A stretch of 64,000 nucleotides of DNA from Chlamydiales bacterium. GTDB lineage: Bacteria; Chlamydiota; Chlamydiia; Chlamydiales; JAAKFR01. A program made the translations under genes and the position numbers. The notes under the pieces are model-generated. The model ran no database searches. It was not told where the DNA came from and worked only from the letters and a program-made list of their open reading frames with translations. The DNA is taken from the NCBI GenBank assembly GCA_024233495.1, contig JACKPM010000003.1:124001-188000 (forward strand), written 5' to 3'. Below, in pieces: positions 43,575-52,380 of this stretch (position 1 is its first letter; every line of letters starts with the position of its first letter).

Positions 43575-44510
43575 ATGAAAAAGCTTTTAGTTGCTCTCAT
43601 TCTCTCGTTTTTTCCTTTATTTGCGGGCTACACTCAGGTGAATGGAGTGTGGTGCAAACAGGCGTACGCACCTGAGAAGTCAGCTTCTGAGCACTTTGAT
43701 GAAGCAATGCAGCTGATGAACAGCAACGAGTATGATGAAGCGATTCGTAACTTTATCATCGTGATGCAGCATTACCACGACACTGTCTTTTACGCAGACG
43801 CTCTTTTCTATGCAGGTGTCAGCTACTACCACTTAGGTCACTATGATCTTGCAGATGAGCAGTTTACTCGTTATCTAAATCAAAAGGGGACGCTTAAGCA
43901 CTTTGAAAAGGTGTTTGATCACAAGTTTAGTATCGCTGAGAGCTATCGAGCAGGCAAGAAGAGACATCCTTATGGCGTCGCCTCTTTACCTCGGATAGCA
44001 TCAGGAAAGCGCCATGCGATCGAGCTCTATGATGAGATTGCAGCGACGTTGCCAAGTCGCCCCATTGCTGCGCAGTCTCTCTTTTCTAAGGGACTTCTTT
44101 TGCGAAAGATGAAAGAAAAGAAAGAGAGCATTGAAGTTTTCCAAACATTGACGCGTCGCTTCCCTAAGCATCCCTTAGCTGCTGATGCGTATGAGCAAAT
44201 TGCGCAGATCTATGTCGATAATGTCAGACGAGAGGCGCAAAACCCCGATATGCTTGCATTGGCAAAACTTAACTACCAGAGTTTTGAGAAGAGCTTTCCT
44301 TCTGATGAGCGTGTTGCGGTCTTGGATGGCCATTTGCAAGAGATGAAAGAGATGTATGCGGAGAGTCTCTTTCAAACAGGGCGCTTTTATGAGAAGAAAA
44401 AGAAGCCCAATGCTGCTTTGATCTATTTTCACGAGACAATTGCAAAATATCCTAACACATTGGCTGCGCGAGAGTCACAGGTGCGCATTGAAAGGATTGA
44501 GCAGAAATGA
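43575..44510 (+). CDS. TPR outer-membrane assembly-type protein (CT547 homologue, BamD-like)
   Basis: I chose the ATG at 43575, giving the signal peptide MKKLLVALILSFFPLFAGYT; the frame extends nine codons upstream but starts poorly there. The 311-residue protein consists of TPR pairs (ASEHFDEAMQLMNSNEYDEAIRNFI, YHLGHYDLADEQFTRYLNQ, AALIYFHETIAKYPNTLAA), the layout of BamD/YfiO, which helps insert outer-membrane proteins. No lipobox cysteine is obvious. It overlaps the lptE-like gene by ATGA, so the two probably work in envelope assembly. Confidence 0.82.
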   Translation: MKKLLVALILSFFPLFAGYTQVNGVWCKQAYAPEKSASEHFDEAMQLMNSNEYDEAIRNFIIVMQHYHDTVFYADALFYAGVSYYHLGHYDLADEQFTRYLNQKGTLKHFEKVFDHKFSIAESYRAGKKRHPYGVASLPRIASGKRHAIELYDEIAATLPSRPIAAQSLFSKGLLLRKMKEKKESIEVFQTLTRRFPKHPLAADAYEQIAQIYVDNVRREAQNPDMLALAKLNYQSFEKSFPSDERVAVLDGHLQEMKEMYAESLFQTGRFYEKKKKPNAALIYFHETIAKYPNTLAARESQVRIERIEQK

Positions 44511-45046
44511 GGAATCTCCTCTTGCTCCTTTTGCTCACCTCTTGTGGGTATCATTTTGGGACAGGTGAAGAGATAAGCCGCCGCATTGCGGTTCCCTATG
44601 TGGAAGGTGATGACTTTGGCCTTCTCACGGCTGCTTTAGTTCGCAGTGTTAACCATCAGGGCGATCTTGTTTTTACAAGTAGGGAAAATGACTACAAGCT
44701 GAAAGTGTGTTTGAGTCCTCCCCGCGATGAGAATGTAGGATTTTGGTATGCGCCGCGCAAGAGTGATGTGGGCTATACCAATATCATTGTGCCGATGGAA
44801 GCACGCGTCACACTGACTGCAAAAATAGAGCTCTATGACTGCCGCAACAATTGCCGTGTGATGGGGCCGTGCAAAGTGAGTGCTTTCCTCGACTACGACT
44901 TTAACTCAGACCTTACCAATATTAATCAGCACGCCTTTTCTTTGGGGCAGTTGGAGATGCACAACATCGCCAAAAATTTTGCGATGCGTTCTCTTTATGA
45001 CCAACTTGCTGAAAAAATTGTCGACTACGTTGCGTACTCCTGGTAG
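44507..45046 (+). CDS. LPS-assembly lipoprotein, LptE-like (CT548 homologue)
   Basis: The 179-residue protein has a short lipoprotein signal peptide ending LLTSC (C13), and the mature start CGYHFG is like that of LptE proteins. LptE sits with LptD in the outer membrane and delivers lipopolysaccharide to the surface. The remainder is beta-rich with several cysteines. It overlaps the TPR gene by four bases. Function is inferred from the lipobox and CGYHF start. Confidence 0.78.
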   Translation: MRNLLLLLLLTSCGYHFGTGEEISRRIAVPYVEGDDFGLLTAALVRSVNHQGDLVFTSRENDYKLKVCLSPPRDENVGFWYAPRKSDVGYTNIIVPMEARVTLTAKIELYDCRNNCRVMGPCKVSAFLDYDFNSDLTNINQHAFSLGQLEMHNIAKNFAMRSLYDQLAEKIVDYVAYSW

Positions 45047-45055
45047 AAAGGAGGT

Positions 45056-45469
45056 ATGCAGTTTAGTGTCGACCTAAAGCATCTCGAAAAGATGATAGCT
45101 CATGTTCGAGGTGAGGCAAAAAGGTTAAAGGTTCCTGCAAAAGCAGTGCAAAAGATGGAACTTGCTTGTGAAGAGGCGATTGTCAATATTATCTCCTATG
45201 CGCATCCAAATGAGTTTGCTGGAATTGACATCGACTGTGCTCTGAACGACGATACGCATTTTGAGGTTGAAATTCGTGATCAGGGCCCCGCTTTTAACCC
45301 ACTTGAAGCAGAGATTGATCCGCAGATGGACAAGTCGGTTAATGACCGGAAAATTGGAGGCTTAGGGATCTTTCTAATTCGAAAGCTGATCGACGAGGCG
45401 GTCTACCAAAGAGAGGGGGAGGTAAACATTCTCCGCCTCACGCTGAGGCTTGAAGTGCCTGATTCATAG
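45056..45469 (+). CDS. rsbW: Anti-sigma factor serine kinase RsbW-like (CT549 homologue)
   Basis: The 137-residue protein has the GHKL ATPase motifs: N box ELACEEAIVNIISYAH (about residues 39-54), G1 EIRDQGPAFNP and G2 GGLGIFLIRKLID. Such proteins bind a sigma factor or phosphorylate an anti-sigma antagonist. In Chlamydia RsbW is part of a partner-switching module; no partner gene is adjacent here. It overlaps the convergent CT550 homologue by 6 bases. Confidence 0.88.
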   Translation: MQFSVDLKHLEKMIAHVRGEAKRLKVPAKAVQKMELACEEAIVNIISYAHPNEFAGIDIDCALNDDTHFEVEIRDQGPAFNPLEAEIDPQMDKSVNDRKIGGLGIFLIRKLIDEAVYQREGEVNILRLTLRLEVPDS

Positions 45470-45883
45470 ATTATAAATCTCCTCTTCGTTTTCGTCGATT
45501 TGATCGAGGAATTTTTCCAAAATCCGCAAAACAAGGCTGGAATGGTTGTAGACACCTGATGTGGCAAACACCATTTCAAGTCGGTTTTTCTGCTCTTCGT
45601 TTAACGCGATTAAGGTGTAAGTAGTGGCTGTGTCATCCACAAGTTGAGGCACAATCCATACAACAAAGCGGTCATTGAAAAGCGTAAGCTTTTCGTGTGA
45701 CTCTACAACATAGAAGCTATGGGTAAGTTCGGAGTTATCGCACTCCATTGCTTCTTCAGAGTGAAGCAAATCGAGCTCTTGCATGAGCTGCAGATCCACC
45801 TCAACGATCCCATCAGGAGCGTACTTTGTCAAGTTTCCCATGTACTTCTGAAATGCTTGCTCTATCTCTTGAGGACTCTCCAT
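45464..45883 (-). CDS. Conserved chlamydial protein, CT550 homologue
   Basis: The 139-residue acidic protein has no membrane segment. It is predicted alpha/beta, with helical ends (SPQEIEQAFQKYMGNL and LVLRILEKFLDQIDENEEEI). Its position between rsbW and dacF on the minus strand matches CT550. No function is known to me. GGAGG precedes its ATG within the 57-base divergent spacer shared with dacF. Confidence 0.82.
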   Translation of the reverse strand: MESPQEIEQAFQKYMGNLTKYAPDGIVEVDLQLMQELDLLHSEEAMECDNSELTHSFYVVESHEKLTLFNDRFVVWIVPQLVDDTATTYTLIALNEEQKNRLEMVFATSGVYNHSSLVLRILEKFLDQIDENEEEIYNL

Positions 45884-45940
45884 GGATTTCCCCCTCCTTT
45901 TATATTTTAATCTCTAGAAAAGGGGGATGTCAATATAAAG

Positions 45941-47200
45941 ATGGAATTGATATTCTCCTTGTTCATGAGAGTTCTCGCTCTTTTTTGCTTCCTTTTCGCG
46001 TACCTCTTTGCTCAACCGCTTGACCTCACAGTAGGTGCAGAGCACGCAATTTTGATGAATGCAAAGACAGGAAAAGTGCTCTTCGAAAAAAAAGCGCATG
46101 AACAGTGTCATCCTGCAAGCACAACAAAAATAGCAACAGCACTTTATGCTCTTCATCTCAAGGGGGACTCCCTCGATGATGTAATGAAAACGAGAGCTGA
46201 GGCAATTCGGAGCATTACCCCCCAGGCGAAAAAACAGTCTAACTATCGCTGTCCCCCTCACTGGAACGAGACAGATGGGACCCATATAGGGCTGAAGAAA
46301 GGGGAGGAGATGCGCTACTACGACCTTCTTCATGCGATCTTAATTGCCTCAGCGAATGATGCTTGCAATGTAGTAGCGCAAACTCTAGGGGGAACCATTC
46401 CTAACTTCATGGAGGGGTTGAACCACCATATCAAGAAGTTAGGATGTAAAAATACAAACTTCAACAGCCCCCACGGCTTGACCCACCCTGACCACCTCAC
46501 TACTGCATATGACCTCGCTTTAATGGCTAAGGAGGCATACAAAAATCCGCTCATCCGTGAGATCATTGCCAAGACACGCTACACCTGCCCAGAAACAAAC
46601 CTGGAATACGAGAGGTATTTCATTCAGTCTAATAGGCTTTTGCGCAATACTCCCTATTATTATTCGAAAGCGATTGGGATGAAGACAGGCACAACACAAG
46701 CGGCAGGGAAGAATTTGGTAGCAATGGCAGAGGATCAAGGGCGCGTCCTCATAGGTGTCTTCTTGGGCTACAAAGGAGCGGGAGACCTTTATCTCGATGC
46801 CAAACGCGTTTTTGAGCATGCTTTCAATGAGCCACTCATGCGCCGCACTCTTTTGCGCTCAGGAAGGCAAGAGATCACCAAAAAGGTTGCAGGCACACGA
46901 AAGGTGTTGCAAACCTATCTGCCTGAAGATCTTAACTATGATTTTCATCCTTCTGAAGAGGAAGAGGTAAAGCTCCTAGTTCACTGGAAGTTGCCGAAAC
47001 TTCCCATATTGCAAGGAGAAGCTGTGGCCAAGGTGGAGGTGGTAGATCGCCATCACAACGTATTGGAGTCGGCTTCTCTCTATGCATTTGATGCTCTGAA
47101 TCCAACGTTCTTGAGAAAAGTATGTCAAGGGGGCAACCTTCTTTTGCTTCTTTGTGCATTGCCCTTACTCATTATTTTTTGGCGCTTGACGAAAACTTAA
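45941..47200 (+). CDS. dacF: D-alanyl-D-alanine carboxypeptidase
   Basis: This penicillin-binding protein trims the peptide stems of peptidoglycan. The 419-residue protein has an N-terminal signal segment (about residues 9-24), the active-site PASTTK (S60, K63), the SAN triad in ASANDACN and GMKTGTT. The C-terminus has an added membrane helix (LLLLLCALPLLIIFW), as in PBP5-type enzymes. It corresponds to CT551. Chlamydiae use a transient peptidoglycan ring at division, so it probably acts there. Confidence 0.94.
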   Translation: MELIFSLFMRVLALFCFLFAYLFAQPLDLTVGAEHAILMNAKTGKVLFEKKAHEQCHPASTTKIATALYALHLKGDSLDDVMKTRAEAIRSITPQAKKQSNYRCPPHWNETDGTHIGLKKGEEMRYYDLLHAILIASANDACNVVAQTLGGTIPNFMEGLNHHIKKLGCKNTNFNSPHGLTHPDHLTTAYDLALMAKEAYKNPLIREIIAKTRYTCPETNLEYERYFIQSNRLLRNTPYYYSKAIGMKTGTTQAAGKNLVAMAEDQGRVLIGVFLGYKGAGDLYLDAKRVFEHAFNEPLMRRTLLRSGRQEITKKVAGTRKVLQTYLPEDLNYDFHPSEEEEVKLLVHWKLPKLPILQGEAVAKVEVVDRHHNVLESASLYAFDALNPTFLRKVCQGGNLLLLLCALPLLIIFWRLTKT

Positions 47201-47240
47201 TAAAAGAGCATGCTAGAAATCTGGAACAAGGAGGTATGTT

Positions 47241-48137
47241 ATGGCAAATCCGCTTCCAGACCACTGGTTACAACAATGCGCTTCTATTTTTTTGCCTAAA
47301 GAGGTGGTGTTTGATCACTACGGCATCCGTCCAGTTGCCGGCACTTCAAACGAAAAGGACTGGGTTGGGCTGTCACGCCATGAGAAGTATAAACAACATC
47401 TCTTCACTGTTTCTCAGGATCCCTTCATTCGGGGTAAGAATGCAGAAGGTTTTCCTCTTTTATGCTTTCTTGTAAGGTGCTTTCGTCGAGATGATGAGCA
47501 AATTCTGAGGCGCGACCGTAGCGGTCAGATTGATGAGTTAGAAAAAAGGTTCATTCCTAAAAGAGTGCATGTGCTTTTGCAAAAGTTAAAGGAGCAAGTG
47601 CAAGCTGCACAGCAGGCTCTCGCAGAGAACAAGGGGTGCCCCAAATTGCAAAAGAAGTACATTGAAGCTCATTTGATGTATTTGCGAGAAAGAGTGGCTG
47701 CCCCCATAAGAGCTGAAGGAGAAATTTCTGCCATCGAAATGAAACAAAATCGCGGTGAGTTTTTGGAGAAGAATAAAAAGGAGGTTGAAGAAAGTGGAGA
47801 TTTTTTCCCCACCCTTATTATCGATCAACCTGTCCAGGTGAGTGCTAAGCATCTCGCTCTTTTGGAGTTGAGGCCTCTGCCTAACAGCTCTCCAGACAAA
47901 TACGTGGCCACTTCTCGCCATCCACAGTTTAGAGTGTATCACCTAAGGTTTGAAGTGGAAAGGCGTTCAGACAAATTTTTTGTTACAGCTCGTAAAAGAG
48001 TTGATGTTGCGCGCTCGCTTCAATTTGAGCATGAATCTGGAGAAATGCCACTTTTCGAAGGTCAGCAGCACCAGCTGGCAGCGCCCTCGATGGGGCTTTT
48101 GGTAGCTCGTCCCCGAAATTTTAGTATAGTCGACTAG
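47241..48137 (+). CDS. Hypothetical protein ending inside a repeat element
   Basis: I do not recognise this 298-residue protein. It starts at an ATG behind AAGGAGGT. It has no signal peptide or membrane helix; a middle part (RVHVLLQKLKEQVQAAQQAL) is helical and charged. The last three to four codons and the stop lie inside the type 2 repeat that begins at about 48127, so the natural C-terminus has probably been replaced. It may be the lineage's version of the gene between CT551 and CT553, but that is only positional. Confidence 0.75.
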   Translation: MANPLPDHWLQQCASIFLPKEVVFDHYGIRPVAGTSNEKDWVGLSRHEKYKQHLFTVSQDPFIRGKNAEGFPLLCFLVRCFRRDDEQILRRDRSGQIDELEKRFIPKRVHVLLQKLKEQVQAAQQALAENKGCPKLQKKYIEAHLMYLRERVAAPIRAEGEISAIEMKQNRGEFLEKNKKEVEESGDFFPTLIIDQPVQVSAKHLALLELRPLPNSSPDKYVATSRHPQFRVYHLRFEVERRSDKFFVTARKRVDVARSLQFEHESGEMPLFEGQQHQLAAPSMGLLVARPRNFSIVD

Positions 48138-48305
48138 ATGGTGTCGTCAAATTTTCTCCTTTGTCAGCCGGATCTTTTTTGCCAAAATGCGCCCTCGCAA
48201 CCTCGGAAGTAGCGCTTTGGCTACTCCCTTCGCTTTCGATTGCGCATTTTGCCTAGAAAATCTCTCGCCTCACAAAGGGGAAAATTTTCAACCGATTTGA
48301 CTATA
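48127..48305. repeat. Hairpin repeat element, type 2 (complete copy)
   Basis: The element runs from TAGTCGACTAGATGGTGTCG to GAAAATTTTCAACCGATTTG plus ACTA. Inner arms GCCAAAATGCGC (48181-48192) and GCGCATTTTGCC (48242-48253) pair, and the exact centre is AGTAGC-GCTTTG-GCTACT (48208-48225). The whole thing folds as one long hairpin. Its right end is the same TAGTCAAATCGGTTGAAAAT end as type 1, but the interior differs. It lies between convergent genes. Confidence 0.78.
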
Positions 48306-48319
48306 TAGGAAATCAGGGA

Positions 48320-49450
48320 CTAAACTGTTGAGCTCACGTTCTGAAGAACCGCGCCAAATAGCGCATCAGCATAGCCAAGGCAGTAGTGTGTACGGAATGG
48401 TTCGCGCACGAGCTCTAAGGAGTACTTTTTCATAAAGTACTCCACCTGCTCTTCATTCTCTTTCTTTAGAAGACTGCAGGTTGCATAGACGATTTTCCCC
48501 CCTGGCTTCAATAACTTCAGGGCGTTTGCAAAGATCTCTCTTTGCTCTAACACGACGCGCTCAAGCTGCTTCTTAGTGAATTTCCACTTCTGATCGGGGT
48601 TACGTCTATAGGTGCCTGTTCCTGTACAAGGAGCATCCACAAGGATCCAATCCATATTGGGCTTGAGTTTGTGCCGGTCAGCGGTGTATTGTGCATTTTG
48701 GATGCCTGCTCGCTTTAAGCGCTTCTTTGCTCTGTCAAGAATGATAGGACGGATGTCATGCAAGTAGATCTGCCCCTTCCCCTCCGTTTTATGGGCAAAG
48801 GCAAGAGTTTTCCCTCCAGCGCCTGCGCAATAGTCAAGTACATGGTCACCTGGCTTTGCTTCTATAAGGTCTGCAACATGCTGGCTCGCCTCATCTTGAA
48901 TCTCAAAGAGCCCTTCTTTAAACTCTGGAAGTGAAGTGAGAGGTGTGCGCTTTTTAAACAAGATAGCATAGGGTGAGAGGTAGCCCTCAGAGATTTCAAA
49001 CAGCCCTTCCCATTTTTGCATTAATGTTTGTCTGTCACATTTCAGTGGGTTGACGCGTACAGCAATCGGTGCAGAACAGCTGCTCACTTGCCCTAAGCGA
49101 ATGGTCTCTTCTTCACCAAACTCTTCAAGCAAAACTTCAGTGAGTTCCTCGGGGAAAGAAAGGCGTATATGTAGAGGAATTGTATTCACTCTCAGGTAGT
49201 TGTATGGCTGAAAGTTTTGATAGATGCGGTACCGTTTTTCCCAAGAGGGGTGTCCCTCAGCTAAGTGGTCAAGAAGTGATTTCCATCTGATTATGCCATA
49301 TACCGCTTCGACAATAAAGAGGCGGTCTTTTGAGCCGATAGCGCGGTGCGCTCGAAAATAGTGACTTAAAAAGAGATCTAAGGGAAGATGTTGATTATCG
49401 AAGCGACGCAAAAGTTGGAAGAGGTGATATTCTCTGAAAGGACGTGCCAT
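48320..49450 (-). CDS. rRNA small-subunit m5C methyltransferase, RsmB/NSUN family (CT553 type)
   Basis: The 376-residue protein methylates a cytosine in RNA. The N-terminal part resembles the NusB-like domain of RsmB. The catalytic domain has HVLDYCAGAGGKTLAFA (AdoMet site), LVDAPCTGTGTYRRNPDQKW (PC motif) and IVYATCSLLKKENEEQVEYF (catalytic TC motif). It is the Fmu homologue in position CT553. It is divergent from lnt with only 46 bases between, which is a break in the order known from Chlamydia. Confidence 0.9.
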   Translation of the reverse strand: MARPFREYHLFQLLRRFDNQHLPLDLFLSHYFRAHRAIGSKDRLFIVEAVYGIIRWKSLLDHLAEGHPSWEKRYRIYQNFQPYNYLRVNTIPLHIRLSFPEELTEVLLEEFGEEETIRLGQVSSCSAPIAVRVNPLKCDRQTLMQKWEGLFEISEGYLSPYAILFKKRTPLTSLPEFKEGLFEIQDEASQHVADLIEAKPGDHVLDYCAGAGGKTLAFAHKTEGKGQIYLHDIRPIILDRAKKRLKRAGIQNAQYTADRHKLKPNMDWILVDAPCTGTGTYRRNPDQKWKFTKKQLERVVLEQREIFANALKLLKPGGKIVYATCSLLKKENEEQVEYFMKKYSLELVREPFRTHYCLGYADALFGAVLQNVSSTV

Positions 49451-49496
49451 AGGCTACCATGATACTCAAAAAGTATCGTTTGGATCAAGTATCTCT

Positions 49497-51053
49497 TTGA
49501 TTCTCTGCTCTTTTCTCCTTGTAGGCGCAGCGCAACCTGACTGGAGCTTAGTGTGCTGTCTCCTCACTGCGACTGTGGGCTATGCCCTTTTTTGGAAGGG
49601 AAATTTTTACTGGAAGCATCGCTATCAACGTTTTATTTCAGCATCTCTTTGGTTTGCTGCGGTGCAGGCGCTTCATGTGAACTGGCTTACATCGACACGC
49701 TACATTGGGCCGCTCATCTTGCTCGGTTACGCCTTTATACTGATGCTGAAAGGAGTGCAGTTTGGGTGTCTCTCGCTTCTAGTTGCCTCTTCACGACGCA
49801 TTTTGGGAATTGCTGGAACGTGGGTATTGATGGAGTGGTTTTGTCTGCTCTTCATTTTTTCAGGTTATGCGTTTGATCCAGTGGGGCTGGCGCTCTCTGC
49901 ATCTCCCTTAGGCATCCAGGCAGCTTCTCTTTGCGGTGCGCTCGGTCTCTCTTTTTGGGTAGTAACGACGAACTTGTGTGTATTGCGTGGACAGAAGTTT
50001 TGGGCCGTGCTTGCACTTCTTTTTCCTTTTGCATATGGGGCTGGCCAGCTTTTGACACACAGTCCAAAGCTTGAAGAGAAAAGTGAAGTGCTCCTTGTGC
50101 AAGCAGCGCTTCCTCCAGAGTTGCGCTATCAAATTAACCCCAATGTAGAGGCTCTCTCTGCTCCAAGTCAGTGGCGCTACATGTTAAGTCTTTTACAGCC
50201 TTACATGGGAGAGAAAATCGACCTCATTGTTTTTCCAGAATCAGCAGTGAAAGGCTCTGCCTACAGCCCCTTCTATGAGAGGGATTTTGTTGATCAGATT
50301 CTCGCATTTCACTTGCCCAACGTTCTTCTGCCCTGGAGCGAAGATGAATATGTCTCTAATAGTTATTGGGTACAGGCAATTGCCAACACCTTCGGTGCGC
50401 GTGTTGTGATTGGACTTGAAGAGGATCGACACAACGTTGCTTGCTACTATGAACCTGGTGGTGAACAAGTTCAAATGTATAGCAAACAGCAGCTTGTTCC
50501 TTTTGGTGAGTATATGCCATTGCGCAAGTTGATGGAGAAAAAGCCCTTTAGCAAGTGGATTACAGAAGCGTATTCAGTGGCGAGTATGGAGCACCTTCTC
50601 TTTTTTGAGCCGGGGCGTGAGGGCACGGTGCTTGGAGGCGATTTGGGTGTGAGCGTCTGTTATGAGGAGGCAAATGGTGGACTCATGCTAAAGAGCCGGA
50701 AGAAGGGCGCGAAGATGCACGTCAACATCAGCAATGATGGGTGGTTTCCCAAATCACGCCTTCCAGTCTCCCACTTTTTGCATGGAAAGTTACGCAGTGT
50801 GGAGCAAGGTGTGCCTCTTGTCCGCGCCTGCAACATCGGAGTGACATGTGCGGTTGATAGCTTAGGTCGTGAGCTTGGAAAACTCCCATATGAGGGGAAA
50901 AGAACAGAAGCGACGGCTGATGCTTTAAAGCTTTCGGTTCCCACTTATACATATAAGACTCTCTACTCCTATACAGGAAATAGCTTGATTGTGGCCATTT
51001 CCGCTTTCTTTGCTTTGGGGATACTCTTGCAGAAAAAGAAACAGAACATGTAG
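49497..51053 (+). CDS. lnt: Apolipoprotein N-acyltransferase
   Basis: Lnt adds the third acyl chain to lipoproteins in the inner membrane. The 518-residue protein has N-terminal membrane helices, then a nitrilase domain with the catalytic triad: glutamate in VFPESA, lysine in YSKQQLVPFGEY and cysteine in VSVCYEE. One C-terminal helix (LIVAISAFFALGIL) follows. The start is uncertain: the only in-frame start codon is TTG, without a ribosome binding site. It is the CT534 homologue and leads into lpxC. Confidence 0.92.
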   Translation: MILCSFLLVGAAQPDWSLVCCLLTATVGYALFWKGNFYWKHRYQRFISASLWFAAVQALHVNWLTSTRYIGPLILLGYAFILMLKGVQFGCLSLLVASSRRILGIAGTWVLMEWFCLLFIFSGYAFDPVGLALSASPLGIQAASLCGALGLSFWVVTTNLCVLRGQKFWAVLALLFPFAYGAGQLLTHSPKLEEKSEVLLVQAALPPELRYQINPNVEALSAPSQWRYMLSLLQPYMGEKIDLIVFPESAVKGSAYSPFYERDFVDQILAFHLPNVLLPWSEDEYVSNSYWVQAIANTFGARVVIGLEEDRHNVACYYEPGGEQVQMYSKQQLVPFGEYMPLRKLMEKKPFSKWITEAYSVASMEHLLFFEPGREGTVLGGDLGVSVCYEEANGGLMLKSRKKGAKMHVNISNDGWFPKSRLPVSHFLHGKLRSVEQGVPLVRACNIGVTCAVDSLGRELGKLPYEGKRTEATADALKLSVPTYTYKTLYSYTGNSLIVAISAFFALGILLQKKKQNM

Positions 51054-51067
51054 AGTCGATCCACTCT

Positions 51068-51922
51068 ATGCAGGAAAGAAAACAACGTACACTTAAGAAA
51101 GAAGTTTCGTTCGCGGGCATTGGAATTCACAAAGGGAAGAAGGTGTCGATGCGCTTTGTACCAGCAGCGCCGCACACAGGCATCGTGTTTCAGCGCATGG
51201 ATTGCCCTGGTAGCCCTAAGATTCCCGCCTCCGTTGAGTATGTCCAAGAAACACAGCGGAGCACCACGATCGGTGTGGGAAATTGCTCTGTGCAAACAGT
51301 GGAGCATGTGCTAGCTCCTCTTCATGCCTACCATATTGACAATCTTATCATTCAGCTCTCAGATATGGAGCCTCCTGTAGGGGATGGGAGTTCAAACCCC
51401 TTTTTGGCGATGATTGAAGAAGCGGGGATTGAAGAGCAAGAGGCGAGTTGCCCTGTTTTTGAATTGAAAGAACCGATCTATTTTTCTGAAGGGAAGTCTC
51501 ATTTGGTAGCACTTCCATCTGATGAATTTAAGATTTCCTATACACTTCACTACCCACAAGTGCCGATTATTAGTTCCCAATACTTCTCTACGGTGGTGAA
51601 CGCACAGACATTCAAAGAGGAGCTCTCTTGTTGCCGCACATTTGCTCTGTACGAAGAGATTGCTTACTTGATGGAGCGAGGTCTGATTCGAGGGGGAAGC
51701 TTAGAAAACGCTGTAGTGATCAAGGACAACGCGGTGATTAGCAAAGAGGGGTTGCGCTATCCAGATGAGCTTGTGCGTCACAAAGTGCTTGATTTGGTAG
51801 GCGATTTGCAGCTTGTAAGGTTTTCTTTCAAGGCGCATGTGATTGCAGTGTGCAGTGGGCACTACGCAAATGTGCAACTGGGAAAGCTATTAGTAGAATC
51901 ATTATGTGAGAAAGTTTCATGA
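51068..51922 (+). CDS. lpxC: UDP-3-O-acyl-N-acetylglucosamine deacetylase
   Basis: LpxC catalyses the committed zinc-dependent step of lipid A synthesis. The 284-residue protein has the zinc ligands: histidine in VQTVEHVLAPL (about 79), histidine and aspartate in RHKVLDLVGDLQL, and the late histidine in SGHYAN. It overlaps fabZ by ATGA. Order lnt-lpxC-fabZ-lpxA-fmt is as in Chlamydia. Confidence 0.95.
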   Translation: MQERKQRTLKKEVSFAGIGIHKGKKVSMRFVPAAPHTGIVFQRMDCPGSPKIPASVEYVQETQRSTTIGVGNCSVQTVEHVLAPLHAYHIDNLIIQLSDMEPPVGDGSSNPFLAMIEEAGIEEQEASCPVFELKEPIYFSEGKSHLVALPSDEFKISYTLHYPQVPIISSQYFSTVVNAQTFKEELSCCRTFALYEEIAYLMERGLIRGGSLENAVVIKDNAVISKEGLRYPDELVRHKVLDLVGDLQLVRFSFKAHVIAVCSGHYANVQLGKLLVESLCEKVS

Positions 51923-52380
51923 AACAAGAGATATATGGAAGCAAAGAGATCATGGAGATGCTGCCGCATCGCTATCCTTTTTTGCTTGTGGACAAGATTT
52001 TAGAGATTGACCACGATAAGCCCTCTATTTTGGGGCTGAAAAATGTGACAGCAAATGAGCCGTGCTTCACCGGTCACTTTCCAGACCGCCCTATCTTGCC
52101 TGGCGTCTTGATATTAGAGGCTTTGGCGCAAACGGGGGGGATTTTGGTGTATGAGAAGGGATTCACAGACAAAATCGCTCTTTTCTTGACCCTCAACAAG
52201 GTGAAGTTTCGCAATGCTGTTTTTCCTGGCGACACTTTACATCTTTATGCAGAAGGCAAAGTCTTTAGTGGCAAGGGAGGACGCGTACAGACGCGTGCAA
52301 CTGTTGGGTCAAAGGTTGCGGCAGAAGCTGAAATCGGTTACGCTCTGATTAATAAAGAGGAATTTTTTAACAATGGATAA
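51919..52380 (+). CDS. fabZ: 3-hydroxyacyl-ACP dehydratase
   Basis: FabZ dehydrates 3-hydroxyacyl-ACP in fatty acid synthesis, drawing on the same pool as lipid A acylation. The 153-residue protein has the hot-dog fold signature: LPHRYPFLLVDKI, the catalytic histidine in CFTGHFPDRPILPGVLILEALAQ and the following helix glutamate. It overlaps lpxC by four bases and lpxA by eight, so the balance of acyl chains is probably set at translation. Confidence 0.96.
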   Translation: MKQEIYGSKEIMEMLPHRYPFLLVDKILEIDHDKPSILGLKNVTANEPCFTGHFPDRPILPGVLILEALAQTGGILVYEKGFTDKIALFLTLNKVKFRNAVFPGDTLHLYAEGKVFSGKGGRVQTRATVGSKVAAEAEIGYALINKEEFFNNG

